Counted from the stretch's first letter, positions 17,471 to 25,945 are shown. The stretch: 64,000 nt of DNA from Erysipelotrichaceae bacterium (GCA_017432885.1 JAFRIE010000029.1:1-64000); one strand, 5' to 3'. Notes: generated from the letters alone by a model not told the origin. Translations and numbers: made by a program.

Positions 17471-18415
17471 ATGATCATCAATACAGGACAAAGAACGGAT
17501 ATACCGGCATTTTATTCCGAATGGTTTGTCAACAGACTAAAGGAAGGTTTTGTCTGTGTCCGTAATCCCTATGATCCTAACCAGGTAAATCGCTACCGTC
17601 TTGATCCCTCGGTCGTCGACGTGATCGGTTTCTGTACGAAGAATCCTGCTCCAATGTTTCCCTACATGGACCTGCTGAAAGACTACGGGCAGTACTGGTT
17701 TGTCACCATTACGCCTTACGGAAGGGACATAGAACCGAATGTACCGGATAAACATCGTTTGTTAGATGATTTTAAAAAGCTTTCCGGAATCGTTGGCGTC
17801 CGATCGATCGGCTGGCGATATGATCCGATCTTTATTAGTGAAAAGTATACAATGGAATACCATGAACATGCTTTCCGGCAGATTGCCGAAGCATTGGACG
17901 GATATACAAAAACCGTAGTGATCAGTTTCATTGATCTGTATCCGAAAGTACGGAAAAACTTTCCGGAAGCGAAAGAAGTGACAAAGGAACAGAGACTGGA
18001 ACTTGGAAAGAAGATCATCACAATCGCTTCCGCCCATGGCATGATAGTGAAACCGTGTGCGGAGGGTGATGAACTGGCTGCCTATGGCGCAGACTGCAGC
18101 GGATGCATGCGGATCAGGGACTATGAAACGGCGATCGGCAGACATCTGAATGTCCCGAAGATCAAGGGCACAAGAGCCGAATGTGCCTGTTATCTTTCCT
18201 GCGATATCGGTGCCTACAATACCTGCAGACATCTGTGCCGTTACTGCTATGCCAATGCCGAGCCGGAAAAGGTGCTGATGCACAGTTCCCCGCACGATCC
18301 GAAATCCCCTTTTCTGATCGGGAATTATACCAGTCATGACCGGATCCACGATGTGGAACAGATTTCCTGGATCGATGGACAGACAAGCCTTTTACAGCAG
18401 GAGGACGACCATTAA
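17471..18415 (+). CDS. DUF1848 cysteine-rich protein
   Basis: A 314-aa protein matching the DUF1848 family. It has an N-terminal segment IINTGQRTDIPAFYSEWF, then IGFCTKNPAPM and WFVTITPYGRDIEP. The C-terminal half has a dense cysteine set: CSGC near residue 212, then CACYLSCDIGAYNTC and CRYCYAN. The last cluster resembles iron-sulfur cysteine motifs of radical-SAM-like or spore-photoproduct-lyase-like proteins, so an Fe-S cluster is likely, but no enzymatic activity is established for the family. It starts 97 nt after hscC, possibly within the same transcript, and is followed by an unknown gene 37 nt later. Confidence 0.82.
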   Translation: MIINTGQRTDIPAFYSEWFVNRLKEGFVCVRNPYDPNQVNRYRLDPSVVDVIGFCTKNPAPMFPYMDLLKDYGQYWFVTITPYGRDIEPNVPDKHRLLDDFKKLSGIVGVRSIGWRYDPIFISEKYTMEYHEHAFRQIAEALDGYTKTVVISFIDLYPKVRKNFPEAKEVTKEQRLELGKKIITIASAHGMIVKPCAEGDELAAYGADCSGCMRIRDYETAIGRHLNVPKIKGTRAECACYLSCDIGAYNTCRHLCRYCYANAEPEKVLMHSSPHDPKSPFLIGNYTSHDRIHDVEQISWIDGQTSLLQQEDDH

Positions 18416-18451
18416 TGAAAGAAGATCCCGTGATCAGGAAAGGAGAACCGG

Positions 18452-19057
18452 ATGCGTGAATTGATAAACGATCCTTTTTATGAACTGATTGGTAAATACG
18501 ACAGATGCATCATCGATTACTGTCTGATAGAAGATGATACGCCTTATCAGGGATACCGTTCCCATAAAGATGCGATCCTCTTTGCGATGCTCAAAGTGAT
18601 AGAACGGTATATCGATACGCAGTTAAAAGAGGAGATTCTTTATTGCAGAAAAGTTCAGGACGAACCGTTTCTGTGGAATCTGGATATCGGGAAAGCAAAA
18701 GCCCATCCGATCGATCAGGCAGAACTGCTGCATGTGCCTAAGATACTGCGGACAGACCATATCGGTCAGAGATTTTACGACTGCGGCTTTCCGAACCCTT
18801 TAGAAGGCGAACAGATCCCGTACTGGTACGCTTTCTGGGAGACTCCCCACACATCGGGATACGGACCCGATGATTTCCGCAAGGTTAATTCCGTTCTGTT
18901 TCCTATGGGAACTGATGAACTGGAAGTATATGAGTGGACGACAGACTGGTCCAACTATTTTGATGCCGGTCACGAATGGTGGGGAACGGCCTGCTGGAGC
19001 GTATACGATCCGCGCATGAACAGATACGTGGTTATCCTGGCGGAAACGACAGACTGA
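18452..19057 (+). CDS. Hypothetical protein, 201 aa
   Basis: I do not recognise the family. The protein is soluble and acidic. Its C-terminal half is rich in Trp and Tyr (PYWYAFWETPHTSGYGPDD, VYEWTTDWSNYFDAG, EWWGTACWSVYD). The start is ATG 18452, behind AAAGGAGAACC. It lies 37 nt after the DUF1848 gene in the same direction and is probably co-transcribed with it. Repeated tryptophans and an Asp/Glu-rich surface hint at a compact domain rather than an enzyme with an obvious catalytic signature, but this is only impression. Confidence 0.65.
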   Translation: MRELINDPFYELIGKYDRCIIDYCLIEDDTPYQGYRSHKDAILFAMLKVIERYIDTQLKEEILYCRKVQDEPFLWNLDIGKAKAHPIDQAELLHVPKILRTDHIGQRFYDCGFPNPLEGEQIPYWYAFWETPHTSGYGPDDFRKVNSVLFPMGTDELEVYEWTTDWSNYFDAGHEWWGTACWSVYDPRMNRYVVILAETTD

Positions 19058-19105
19058 AAAGCCGCATATATGATGTGTATTATTGATCCCGTCATTATGG
19101 AAATA

Positions 19106-19114
19106 TGTTAGAAT
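19106..19114 (+). promoter_or_regulatory. Extended -10 promoter of the magnesium operon
   Basis: TGTTAGAAT (19106-19114) is an extended -10 (TGn plus TAGAAT). A weak TTGATC lies 20 nt upstream (19083-19088). The predicted TSS near 19121 puts the leader-peptide ORF at the 5' end of the mRNA. Confidence 0.5.
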
Positions 19115-19138
19115 ATTGATAAAGAAAGAGGTATATAC

Positions 19139-19204
19139 ATGGAAGCTGGTGAAGTTCCTTTATCGTTAAGATTCATCTGGCGGCCTGATCCGATCTTTTT
19201 CTGA
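19139..19204 (+). CDS. Putative regulatory leader peptide of mgtA, 21 aa
   Basis: A 22-codon ORF with its own ribosome binding site (AGAGG, 19127-19131, 7 nt before ATG) lies directly upstream of the magnesium ATPase gene. The peptide begins MEAGEVP and ends WRPDPIFF, so it has an acidic start and a Pro-Asp-Pro motif. Acidic and proline-rich leader peptides (MgtL in Salmonella) cause ribosome destabilisation at low magnesium and switch on mgtA. The sequence here is unrelated to MgtL, but shape and position are similar. Codons 14-16 lie on one arm of a competing RNA structure with the terminator-like hairpin at 19217-19240. Function is inference; the ORF, its ribosome binding site and the structures are directly visible. 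Confidence 0.6.
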   Translation: MEAGEVPLSLRFIWRPDPIFF

Positions 19205-19242
19205 TTGATTGAATGGAAAGCCGCCGTTGCAGGAGGCTTTTT
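19179..19242 (+). promoter_or_regulatory. Attenuator with mutually exclusive hairpins masking the mgtA ribosome binding site
   Basis: AAAGCC-G-CC (19217-19225) pairs with GG-A-GGCTTT (19232-19240), followed by T residues: a terminator-like hairpin whose right arm contains the AGGAGG (19231-19236) of mgtA. The competing arm GGCGGC (19179-19184), inside the leader ORF, can pair with GCCGCC (19220-19225) and would free AGGAGG. A ribosome finishing the leader at UGA 19202-19204 would cover the first arm and allow the closed hairpin. Early drop-off would leave it free. This is a model from base pairing. Confidence 0.6.
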
Positions 19243-19244
19243 AT

Positions 19245-21860
19245 ATGGAGAAAAACAATAAGAAAACCGCGAATGTTGTCGATGAAAAACTGACATCTTT
19301 TTCGCTGATGCCGGCACCGGAGGTGTTTCGACATTTTAACGTAAACAACGACGGACTGGATGCCGAAAAGATCGAAGAAGGAAGAGAAAAATACGGTCCG
19401 AACATCATCAGTACCGGCAAACAGGATTCGGTTTTAACCAGGATCAGGGACGCTCTGATCAATCCGTTCAATGTCGTCCTGCTGCTGGTCATTGCAGTCA
19501 GCTATTTCACTGATGTCGTACTGGCAAGCACACCTTCCTATGCAACCATCGTCATGCTGGTGATCATTGTTCTGATTTCTTCCGTGACTTCTTTTGTACA
19601 GGCACAGAAATCCGATGCGGCAGCCAAGGCCCTGCAGGAGATGATCGTCACCAAGGTCAATGTTGTGAGACAGGGGATGAAGATGCAGATCAGCATCGAG
19701 GACTGCGTGCCGGGCGATCTGGTCATTCTGGGTTCCGGCGATCTGATCCCGGGCGATGTGCGCTTTGTCGAGACAAAGGACCTTTTCGTTGATCAGGCGC
19801 AGCTGACCGGTGAATCCAATCCGGTAGAAAAGTATTCCGATTATCGAGAAGCGGAGAACATTACCGATCTTTCCAATATCGGTTTCATGGGTTCCGATAT
19901 CGTTTCTGGTTCCGCCAGGGCCATTGTCATAGCGACCGGCAACCGGACTTATTTCGGCAACATGTCAAAGACGCTGAACAATCAGAATGAAAAGAGCATC
20001 TTTGACAAGAACATGGAGTCCATTACATCCCTGCTGATCCGATTCATGCTGGTAATGGTTCCGGTCATCTTTGCCGCCAACTATTTCACTAAGAATGACC
20101 TTCTGGATTCAGTGATCTTTGCGATTACGATCGCTGTCGGCCTTATGCCGGAAATGCTGCCGGTTATGATCACCTCGTCACTGGCGAAGGGTGCGATCTC
20201 CATGAGCAAGAAAAAGACGATCGTCAAACATCTGGGTTCCATCCAGACCTTTGGCGAGATGGATATCCTGTGTACTGACAAGACGGGAACACTGACCCAG
20301 GACGAGATCATTCTGGAAAAGTACCTGGATGCCAACGGCAAGGAAGATATCCGGGTCCTGAGACATGCCTTTTTGAACAGTTTTTTCCAGACTGGATTAA
20401 AGAACCTGATGGACAGGGCAATTATTGCCCGCGGTGAAAAGGAAGGCCTTGACTATCTGAAGAAATCCTATGTCAGAGAAGACGAGATCCCGTTCGACTT
20501 CGCCAGAAGAAAGATGTCGGTCGTGTTGAGAGACCGTAAACTGAAAAGACAGCTGATCACCAAGGGTGCCGTTGATGAGATCATTGCCAACTGTGCTTTT
20601 GTGGAAATAGACGGAGAAGTCAAGCCGATGGATGAGGAACGGATGAAGAACGCTTATCGGATCTCCGAGGAAAACGGCGAGGAAGGGATCCGGGTCATCG
20701 CTGTTGCCCAGAAAAACGAGATCCCGGACATTGACGAGTTTTCTTCCGAAGACGAGAAGGATATGGTTCTGCTGGGATTCATCGGTTTCCTCGATCCTCC
20801 GAAAGAGTCCTCGGTCAGCGCAATTGAAAGACTGAAAAACAACGGTATCCGTACCGTTGTCCTGACAGGCGATTCCAAGGCGGTCGCGATCAATATCTGC
20901 AAGAGGATCGGAATCGATGCGACCTACAGCTATTCCGGTTCGGATGTGGAACTGATGAACGACGGGCAGCTGAAGAACGCCTGCAAGAAAGCCCAGATCT
21001 TTGCGAAGCTCAATCCGTTGCAGAAGAAAAGGATCGTCGAGACTTTCCAGGATCTTGGCCACGTAGTCGGCTACATGGGTGACGGCATCAACGACGCACC
21101 TCCTCTGAAACAGGCCGATGTCGGTATTTCCGTCGATACGGCGGTCGATATTGCCAAGGAAGTTGCGGATATCATCCTGCTGGAAAAAGACCTGAACGTT
21201 CTGGATGAAGGTGTCATTGAAGGACGCAGGACCTTCGCAAACATGAATAAATATCTGAAGATGGCACTGTCCGGCAACTTCGGAAATATGATCTCGGTAC
21301 TGATTGCCTCCCTGGTTCTGCCTTTCCTGCCGCTGAAGCCGGTACATATCCTGGTACAGAATATCCTGAATGACTTTGCACAGTTCGGTATGCCTTACGA
21401 CAATGTTGAAAAGGAATATATCGACAAACCGATGGAATGGGATACCGCATCTCTGCGACAGTTCATGTTCTACTTCGGTCTGACATCGACGGTTCTGGAT
21501 CTTCTGTGCTTTGCGGTACTGTGGTTTGTTTTCGGTTTTAATACCGTAGAAAAAGCGGAACTGTTCCAGTGCGGATGGTTCATGTTCGGCGTGATCTCAC
21601 AGACGGCGGTCATTCATACGATACGGACACATCGTTTCCCGTTTGTCAACGGCAGAGCGGGCTACCAGCTGACGCTGTCTACTCTGGCTGTTGTAGCGCT
21701 GACACTGTTTCTGGGCTTAAGCAGATTTGCCTACATTCTGGATATGGAACCTCTGTCTGTCACTTATGTAATGTGGCTGGGGATTCTTATAATTATCTAC
21801 CTACTGCTTGCCCAGTTGATGAAACGCATTTATATCAAGAAATTCCGGAAATGGATCTAG
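19245..21860 (+). CDS. mgtA: Magnesium-translocating P-type ATPase
   Basis: The 871-aa product is a P3B-type Mg2+ importing ATPase. Visible elements are the A-domain TGES motif (QAQLTGESNPV), the PEMLP motif in the membrane (VGLMPEMLPVMITSSLAKG), the phosphorylation site DKTGTLT with Asp345, and the hinge MGDGINDAPPLKQADVGIS. C-terminal helices carry the QNILNDFAQFGMPYDNV signature of MgtA/MgtB. It imports Mg2+ at ATP expense under limitation. ATG 19245 is chosen over an upstream in-frame ATG at 19209, because AGGAGG lies 8 nt before 19245. A leader peptide and attenuator precede it. An MgtE-like sensor gene follows after 12 nt. Confidence 0.95.
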   Translation: MEKNNKKTANVVDEKLTSFSLMPAPEVFRHFNVNNDGLDAEKIEEGREKYGPNIISTGKQDSVLTRIRDALINPFNVVLLLVIAVSYFTDVVLASTPSYATIVMLVIIVLISSVTSFVQAQKSDAAAKALQEMIVTKVNVVRQGMKMQISIEDCVPGDLVILGSGDLIPGDVRFVETKDLFVDQAQLTGESNPVEKYSDYREAENITDLSNIGFMGSDIVSGSARAIVIATGNRTYFGNMSKTLNNQNEKSIFDKNMESITSLLIRFMLVMVPVIFAANYFTKNDLLDSVIFAITIAVGLMPEMLPVMITSSLAKGAISMSKKKTIVKHLGSIQTFGEMDILCTDKTGTLTQDEIILEKYLDANGKEDIRVLRHAFLNSFFQTGLKNLMDRAIIARGEKEGLDYLKKSYVREDEIPFDFARRKMSVVLRDRKLKRQLITKGAVDEIIANCAFVEIDGEVKPMDEERMKNAYRISEENGEEGIRVIAVAQKNEIPDIDEFSSEDEKDMVLLGFIGFLDPPKESSVSAIERLKNNGIRTVVLTGDSKAVAINICKRIGIDATYSYSGSDVELMNDGQLKNACKKAQIFAKLNPLQKKRIVETFQDLGHVVGYMGDGINDAPPLKQADVGISVDTAVDIAKEVADIILLEKDLNVLDEGVIEGRRTFANMNKYLKMALSGNFGNMISVLIASLVLPFLPLKPVHILVQNILNDFAQFGMPYDNVEKEYIDKPMEWDTASLRQFMFYFGLTSTVLDLLCFAVLWFVFGFNTVEKAELFQCGWFMFGVISQTAVIHTIRTHRFPFVNGRAGYQLTLSTLAVVALTLFLGLSRFAYILDMEPLSVTYVMWLGILIIIYLLLAQLMKRIYIKKFRKWI

Positions 21861-21872
21861 AAAGGAGCAGAT

Positions 21873-22868
21873 ATGGAAAACAAAATCATGGAAGAAAACA
21901 TCGAAGAAAGAAACTATACGCAGGAAATATTCGATCTGATCCGCAAGACGAAGAATTCAAAACTTCTGGCTCAGACCCTGACCAATTACCACGACAACGA
22001 TATTGCAGATGCCTTGACCTATCTGTCACCGGATGAAAGAAAGAGACTGTATAAGGCGATCGGCATTGAAGCCACATCCCGCATCTTCGCCTATCTGGAT
22101 GAAGATGTCGACAAGTACTTTGCCGAACTGGAGAATGAGAAGGCTGCCGATATCCTGGAAGAAATGGATGCCGACGACGCCATCGATATCCTGGAAGAAC
22201 TGGATAAAAAGAAAGCCGATGCGATCATCAGCCTGATCGAACCGGAATCCAAGAGCGATATCCAGCTGATTAAATCTTATAAGGAAAAGGAATTCGGTTC
22301 ATTGATGACGACCAACTATATTACTCTGGAATACGGTATCGGCATCAAGAAATCGATCGAGCAGCTGATTGAAGAAGCGGAAGAGAACGACAACATTGAA
22401 ACGCTGTATATCGTAAAAGAAGGGAAGTTCTACGGTGCCTTGACCTTAAGAGACCTGCTGATCACAAAGAAAGACGAAGATCTCGACGACAAGATCATCC
22501 TGTCGTATCCGTTTGTCTACGACCGTGAAGAGATTACCGATGCCGCCATTGATACCCTTGCAGACTACTCGGAAGATTCCATTCCGGTCTTAAATAAGGA
22601 AAACAATCAGATCGTCGGTGTCATCACGTCCGCCGATATCGTGGAACTGATCAATGACGAAGAAGAAAAGATCGAAGAGAAAGAGGAAGAAAGGGTCCGA
22701 AAGACCGACTGGTATGAACTGATCGCCTTTGCCCTGCTGCTGGTACTGGGACTCAACACTCTGCTGGATATCATTCCTTCCTATACCTATCTGGAAGCGG
22801 CTGTCGTCATCATTGCTGTTGCTCTGGAAGCGTACAGCCACTTTGTTTTTAGACGCCAGCAGCAATAA
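21873..22868 (+). CDS. MgtE-like cytoplasmic Mg2+-sensor protein lacking the channel domain
   Basis: A 331-aa protein. Residues about 15-118 form the MgtE N domain (NDIADALTYLSPDERKRLYK, AADILEEMDADDAIDILEEL). Residues about 120-260 hold two CBS domains (GSLMTTNYITLEYG, SIPVLNKENNQIVGVITSAD). True MgtE channels then have five helices. Here, after an acidic/basic linker, only two short helices remain (roughly residues 280-298 and 304-324), so it cannot form the MgtE pore. Its gene is 12 nt downstream of mgtA with a strong AAAGGAG. It is likely a Mg2+-responsive membrane partner or regulator of the ATPase; the partnership is inference from operon and domain content. Confidence 0.82.
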   Translation: MENKIMEENIEERNYTQEIFDLIRKTKNSKLLAQTLTNYHDNDIADALTYLSPDERKRLYKAIGIEATSRIFAYLDEDVDKYFAELENEKAADILEEMDADDAIDILEELDKKKADAIISLIEPESKSDIQLIKSYKEKEFGSLMTTNYITLEYGIGIKKSIEQLIEEAEENDNIETLYIVKEGKFYGALTLRDLLITKKDEDLDDKIILSYPFVYDREEITDAAIDTLADYSEDSIPVLNKENNQIVGVITSADIVELINDEEEKIEEKEEERVRKTDWYELIAFALLLVLGLNTLLDIIPSYTYLEAAVVIIAVALEAYSHFVFRRQQQ

Positions 22869-22922
22869 AACAGAACATTTTTCTAGCTTGCCGATCCCGC
22901 CGGAATCCTTATTTACTCTACA

Positions 22923-22952
22923 TTGACAATTTTGTCGGGATTATATTATAGT
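22923..22952 (+). promoter_or_regulatory. Promoter of the rocA-rocD operon
   Basis: TTGACA (22923-22928), 18 nt, TATAGT (22947-22952): a near-consensus sigma-A promoter with predicted start near 22959. Confidence 0.75.
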
Positions 22953-22966
22953 GCAGTCAGAGGATG

Positions 22967-23016
22967 AAAAGAGTGTGTCTGTGATCAACCGTTTGAACGC
23001 AGACTTGACTCTTTTT
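22967..23016 (+). promoter_or_regulatory. 5' UTR hairpin with terminator features upstream of rocA
   Basis: Downstream of the promoter, AAAAGAGT (22967-22974) pairs with ACTCTTTT (23008-23015) and GTCTG (22977-22981) pairs with CAGAC (23000-23004), followed by T residues and then the GGAGG of rocA. Because it lies between promoter and gene it may be an attenuator. A 6-codon ORF starting at 22964 overlaps it. No effector can be named. Confidence 0.5.
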
Positions 23017-23043
23017 GATTAGAATCAACAAACAGGAGGACCT

Positions 23044-24672
23044 ATGCCAAACGCCTATTTTACTATTAATCGTCCTGAAAACGACGCCTTCCGCGGCTAT
23101 CTGCCGGGAACAAAAGAGCGCAGTGAATTAAAGGAAGAACTTGCCCGTCAATCGGAACAGATCGTGAAGATTCCATTGATCATCGGCGGAAAAGAGATCT
23201 ATACCAGGAATACTTTCAAAGTTACGATGCCTCATGATCACGATCACGTGATTGCCGAATGCTCAATTGCCGGGGAAAAAGAACTGACCATGGCGGTCGA
23301 TGCTGCACTTGCTGCCAAGAAAGCCTGGGAAGAAATGCCTTGGGAACACCGTTCGGCGATCTTTCTGAAGGCTGCCGAAATGATAACCGGGTCTTACCGG
23401 AAGGTGCTGAATGCCTCCACCATGCTTGGCCAGTCCAAGACTGTATTCCAAGCGGAGATCGATATTGCGGAACTTGCGGATTTCCTTCGTTTCGGTGTCT
23501 GGTCCGCCCAGGAGATCTTCAAGGATCAGCCTGCTTCCATTCCGGGCATCTGGGACCGTCAGGACTACCGCGCTTTGGATGGTTTCATCTGTGCCATTAC
23601 TCCATTTAATTTCACTTCGATCGGCGGAAATCTTCCGACCGCTCCGGCCATTGTCGGCAATGTTTCGGTCTGGAAGCCTTCCCGTACGGCGGTTCTTTCC
23701 AACTACTACTACATGAAACTGCTGATGGACTGCGGTCTTCCGGCAGGTGTCATCAACTTCGTGCCTTCCAACGGGACCGATGTAGCGAAATACGTCATTT
23801 CCCGTAAGGAACTGGCCGGTTTCCACTTTACCGGTTCCACCGAAGTCTTCCAGGGGGTCTGGAAACAGATCGGAGAGAATATCGCTTCCTACCGCAACTA
23901 TCCGCGTATTGTAGGCGAAACAGGAGGAAAGGATTTCATTTTTGCCCATAAGAGTGCCAGGATCCGTCCGCTTGCGGCAGCTCTGGTACGAGGCTCCTTT
24001 GAATATCAGGGACAGAAGTGTTCTGCCTGTTCCCGTGCCTTTGTTCCGGAAAGCATCTGGCCGGATGTACTCTCTGCCATGAAAGAAATGATGCAGGAAG
24101 TGAAGATGGGCGATGTAAAGGATTTTGACACATTCCTGGCAGCTGTGATCGACAAGACTTCTTTTGACCGTTGCAAGGCTTATCTGGAACGTGCGAAGCA
24201 GAGTCCGGACTGTCAGATCGTAATCGGAGGCGGATGTGACGATTCAAAAGGCTGGTTTATTGAACCGACTGTTATCGTCTGTAAAAAACCGGATTATGAA
24301 TCCATGGTCAAGGAGATCTTCGGTCCGATCCTCTCCGTATACGTTTATCCGGATGAAAAACTGGAAGAAACCCTGAAAATCTGCGACGAAGCTTCTCCGT
24401 ATGCCCTGACCGGTGCGGTATTTGCCCAGGACCGTGAAGCGATCGTCATGATGGAGAAGGCTCTCTTGCATGCGGAAGGAAATTTCTATATCAACGACAA
24501 GTGCACGGGCGCCGTTGTCGGTCAGCAGCCGTTTGGCGGTTCACGTCAGTCCGGAACGAACGACAAAGCCGGTACAGCACTTAATATGATCCGCTGGATG
24601 AGCCCGCATTCCGTGAAGGAAACATTCAATCCTTCGGAAGCCATCGTATATCCGTATATGTCAGAAAAATAA
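23044..24672 (+). CDS. rocA: L-glutamate gamma-semialdehyde (P5C) dehydrogenase
   Basis: The 542-aa aldehyde dehydrogenase matches 1-pyrroline-5-carboxylate dehydrogenase, oxidising glutamate semialdehyde to glutamate with NAD. The family length (about 540) is right. Visible are the fold motifs FICAITPFNFTSIGGNLP and HFTGSTEVF, the active-site Cys326 in YQGQKCSACSRAF, and the C-terminal GTNDKAGTALNMIRWMSP typical of P5CDH rather than general ALDHs. Starts after CAGGAGGACC. With the ornithine aminotransferase 27 nt downstream it converts ornithine to glutamate in two steps. A strong promoter and a 5' UTR hairpin precede it. Confidence 0.92.
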   Translation: MPNAYFTINRPENDAFRGYLPGTKERSELKEELARQSEQIVKIPLIIGGKEIYTRNTFKVTMPHDHDHVIAECSIAGEKELTMAVDAALAAKKAWEEMPWEHRSAIFLKAAEMITGSYRKVLNASTMLGQSKTVFQAEIDIAELADFLRFGVWSAQEIFKDQPASIPGIWDRQDYRALDGFICAITPFNFTSIGGNLPTAPAIVGNVSVWKPSRTAVLSNYYYMKLLMDCGLPAGVINFVPSNGTDVAKYVISRKELAGFHFTGSTEVFQGVWKQIGENIASYRNYPRIVGETGGKDFIFAHKSARIRPLAAALVRGSFEYQGQKCSACSRAFVPESIWPDVLSAMKEMMQEVKMGDVKDFDTFLAAVIDKTSFDRCKAYLERAKQSPDCQIVIGGGCDDSKGWFIEPTVIVCKKPDYESMVKEIFGPILSVYVYPDEKLEETLKICDEASPYALTGAVFAQDREAIVMMEKALLHAEGNFYINDKCTGAVVGQQPFGGSRQSGTNDKAGTALNMIRWMSPHSVKETFNPSEAIVYPYMSEK

Positions 24673-24699
24673 AATACTTATAGAAATCAGGAGAACATC

Positions 24700-25893
24700 A
24701 TGCATACATCAAAAGAGATCATTGAAAAAACCAATCATTACGGTGCCCACAACTATGCACCGAAACCAGTCGTCATTGTAAAAGCCGAAGGTGCGCTTGT
24801 CCATGATCCGGAGGGAAGAGAATACTTTGACATGCTGTCGGCGTACTCTGCCCACAACTTCGGTCACCGGCATCCGGAAATCGTCGCAGCCTCCAAGGAG
24901 CAGCTGGACAAATGTACGCTGACTAGCCGCGCTTTCCATTGTGAGAATCTCGGTGATTTCTATGAGAGCCTGTCAAAGCTTACCGGCAAGGACATGGTCC
25001 TGCCGATGAATACCGGTGCAGAAGCGGTCGAGACTGCTTTAAAGACAGCCCGTCTGTGGGGGACCCGCGTCAAAGGCGTTGAAAACGGCAAACAGGAAAT
25101 CATTACCTGTTCCAGCAATTTCCATGGACGTACGATCGCAATCATCAGCTTTTCGACCGATCCTCTGGCAAAAGACGGCTATGGTCCTTACTGCCCGGGA
25201 TTTGTGACGATTCCTTACGGAGACGCAAAAGCGCTGCGCGAGGCGATCACACCGAATACGGTCGCTTTCCTGGCGGAACCGATTCAAGGAGAAGCCGGCA
25301 TCATCCTTCCTCCGGAAGGCTGGCTCAAAGAAGTACGTGAGATCTGTACAGAAAACAACATTCTTTTCCTTGCCGATGAAGTACAGACCGGTTTTGCCCG
25401 TACAGGGGACATGTTTGCCTGCTGGCACGAGGATGTGGAACCGGATATCTACATCATGGGCAAGGCGCTTGGAGGAGGTGTTATGCCGCTGTCGGCGATC
25501 GCCGCCAATGAAGATATTTTAGGTCTTTATACTCCTGGATCCCACGGATCTACTTTCGGCGGCAATCCGTTGGCCTGTGCCTGCGGTGTCAAGGCATTAG
25601 AGATCCTGCAGCGTGACGACTATCCCAGGATGGCACGTGAAAAAGGGAAGTACTTTATGGACGGTCTGAAGAAGATCAAGAATCCGGATATCAAAGAGAT
25701 CCGCGGACGCGGTCTGCTGATCGGTGTTGAGTTCTACGGTGATGCTTTCGATTATGTCAAAGCGTGCATCCATGAGGGTGTTCTTTGCAAGGAGACGCAT
25801 GACCACACGATCCGTTTCGCTCCGCCGATTCCTATCACCTATGAACAGCTGGATGAAGCACTGGCCCGTATCACAAGAGCGCTCAGTAAATAA
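24700..25893 (+). CDS. rocD: Ornithine aminotransferase
   Basis: A 397-aa class III PLP aminotransferase, converting ornithine and 2-oxoglutarate to glutamate semialdehyde and glutamate. It has the RocD-type features YDMLSAYSAHNFGHRHPEI (here with FDMLS), NTGAEAVETALKTAR, the PLP phosphate motif SSNFHGRT, and LADEVQTGFARTG. The Schiff-base lysine is in IMGKALGGGVMPLS, and a late GSHGSTFGGNPLACA completes the set. It follows rocA by 27 nt and ends before a strong terminator, so the two form a bicistronic operon for ornithine/arginine catabolism. Confidence 0.94.
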   Translation: MHTSKEIIEKTNHYGAHNYAPKPVVIVKAEGALVHDPEGREYFDMLSAYSAHNFGHRHPEIVAASKEQLDKCTLTSRAFHCENLGDFYESLSKLTGKDMVLPMNTGAEAVETALKTARLWGTRVKGVENGKQEIITCSSNFHGRTIAIISFSTDPLAKDGYGPYCPGFVTIPYGDAKALREAITPNTVAFLAEPIQGEAGIILPPEGWLKEVREICTENNILFLADEVQTGFARTGDMFACWHEDVEPDIYIMGKALGGGVMPLSAIAANEDILGLYTPGSHGSTFGGNPLACACGVKALEILQRDDYPRMAREKGKYFMDGLKKIKNPDIKEIRGRGLLIGVEFYGDAFDYVKACIHEGVLCKETHDHTIRFAPPIPITYEQLDEALARITRALSK

Positions 25894-25915
25894 TCCATAA
25901 TAAATCGAAAACGAT

Positions 25916-25945
25916 AAAACTCCTGTTTCTATTACAGGAGTTTTT
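25916..25945 (+). terminator. Terminator of rocA-rocD
   Basis: AAAACTCCTGT (25916-25926) and ACAGGAGTTTT (25934-25944) form an 11-bp stem with a 7-nt loop and T-run. Confidence 0.9.

Noticed and set aside
20397-21347. Long minus-strand frame (316 codons) over mgtA
   Set aside because: Shadow of the P-type ATPase frame caused by its codon bias; no start signal.
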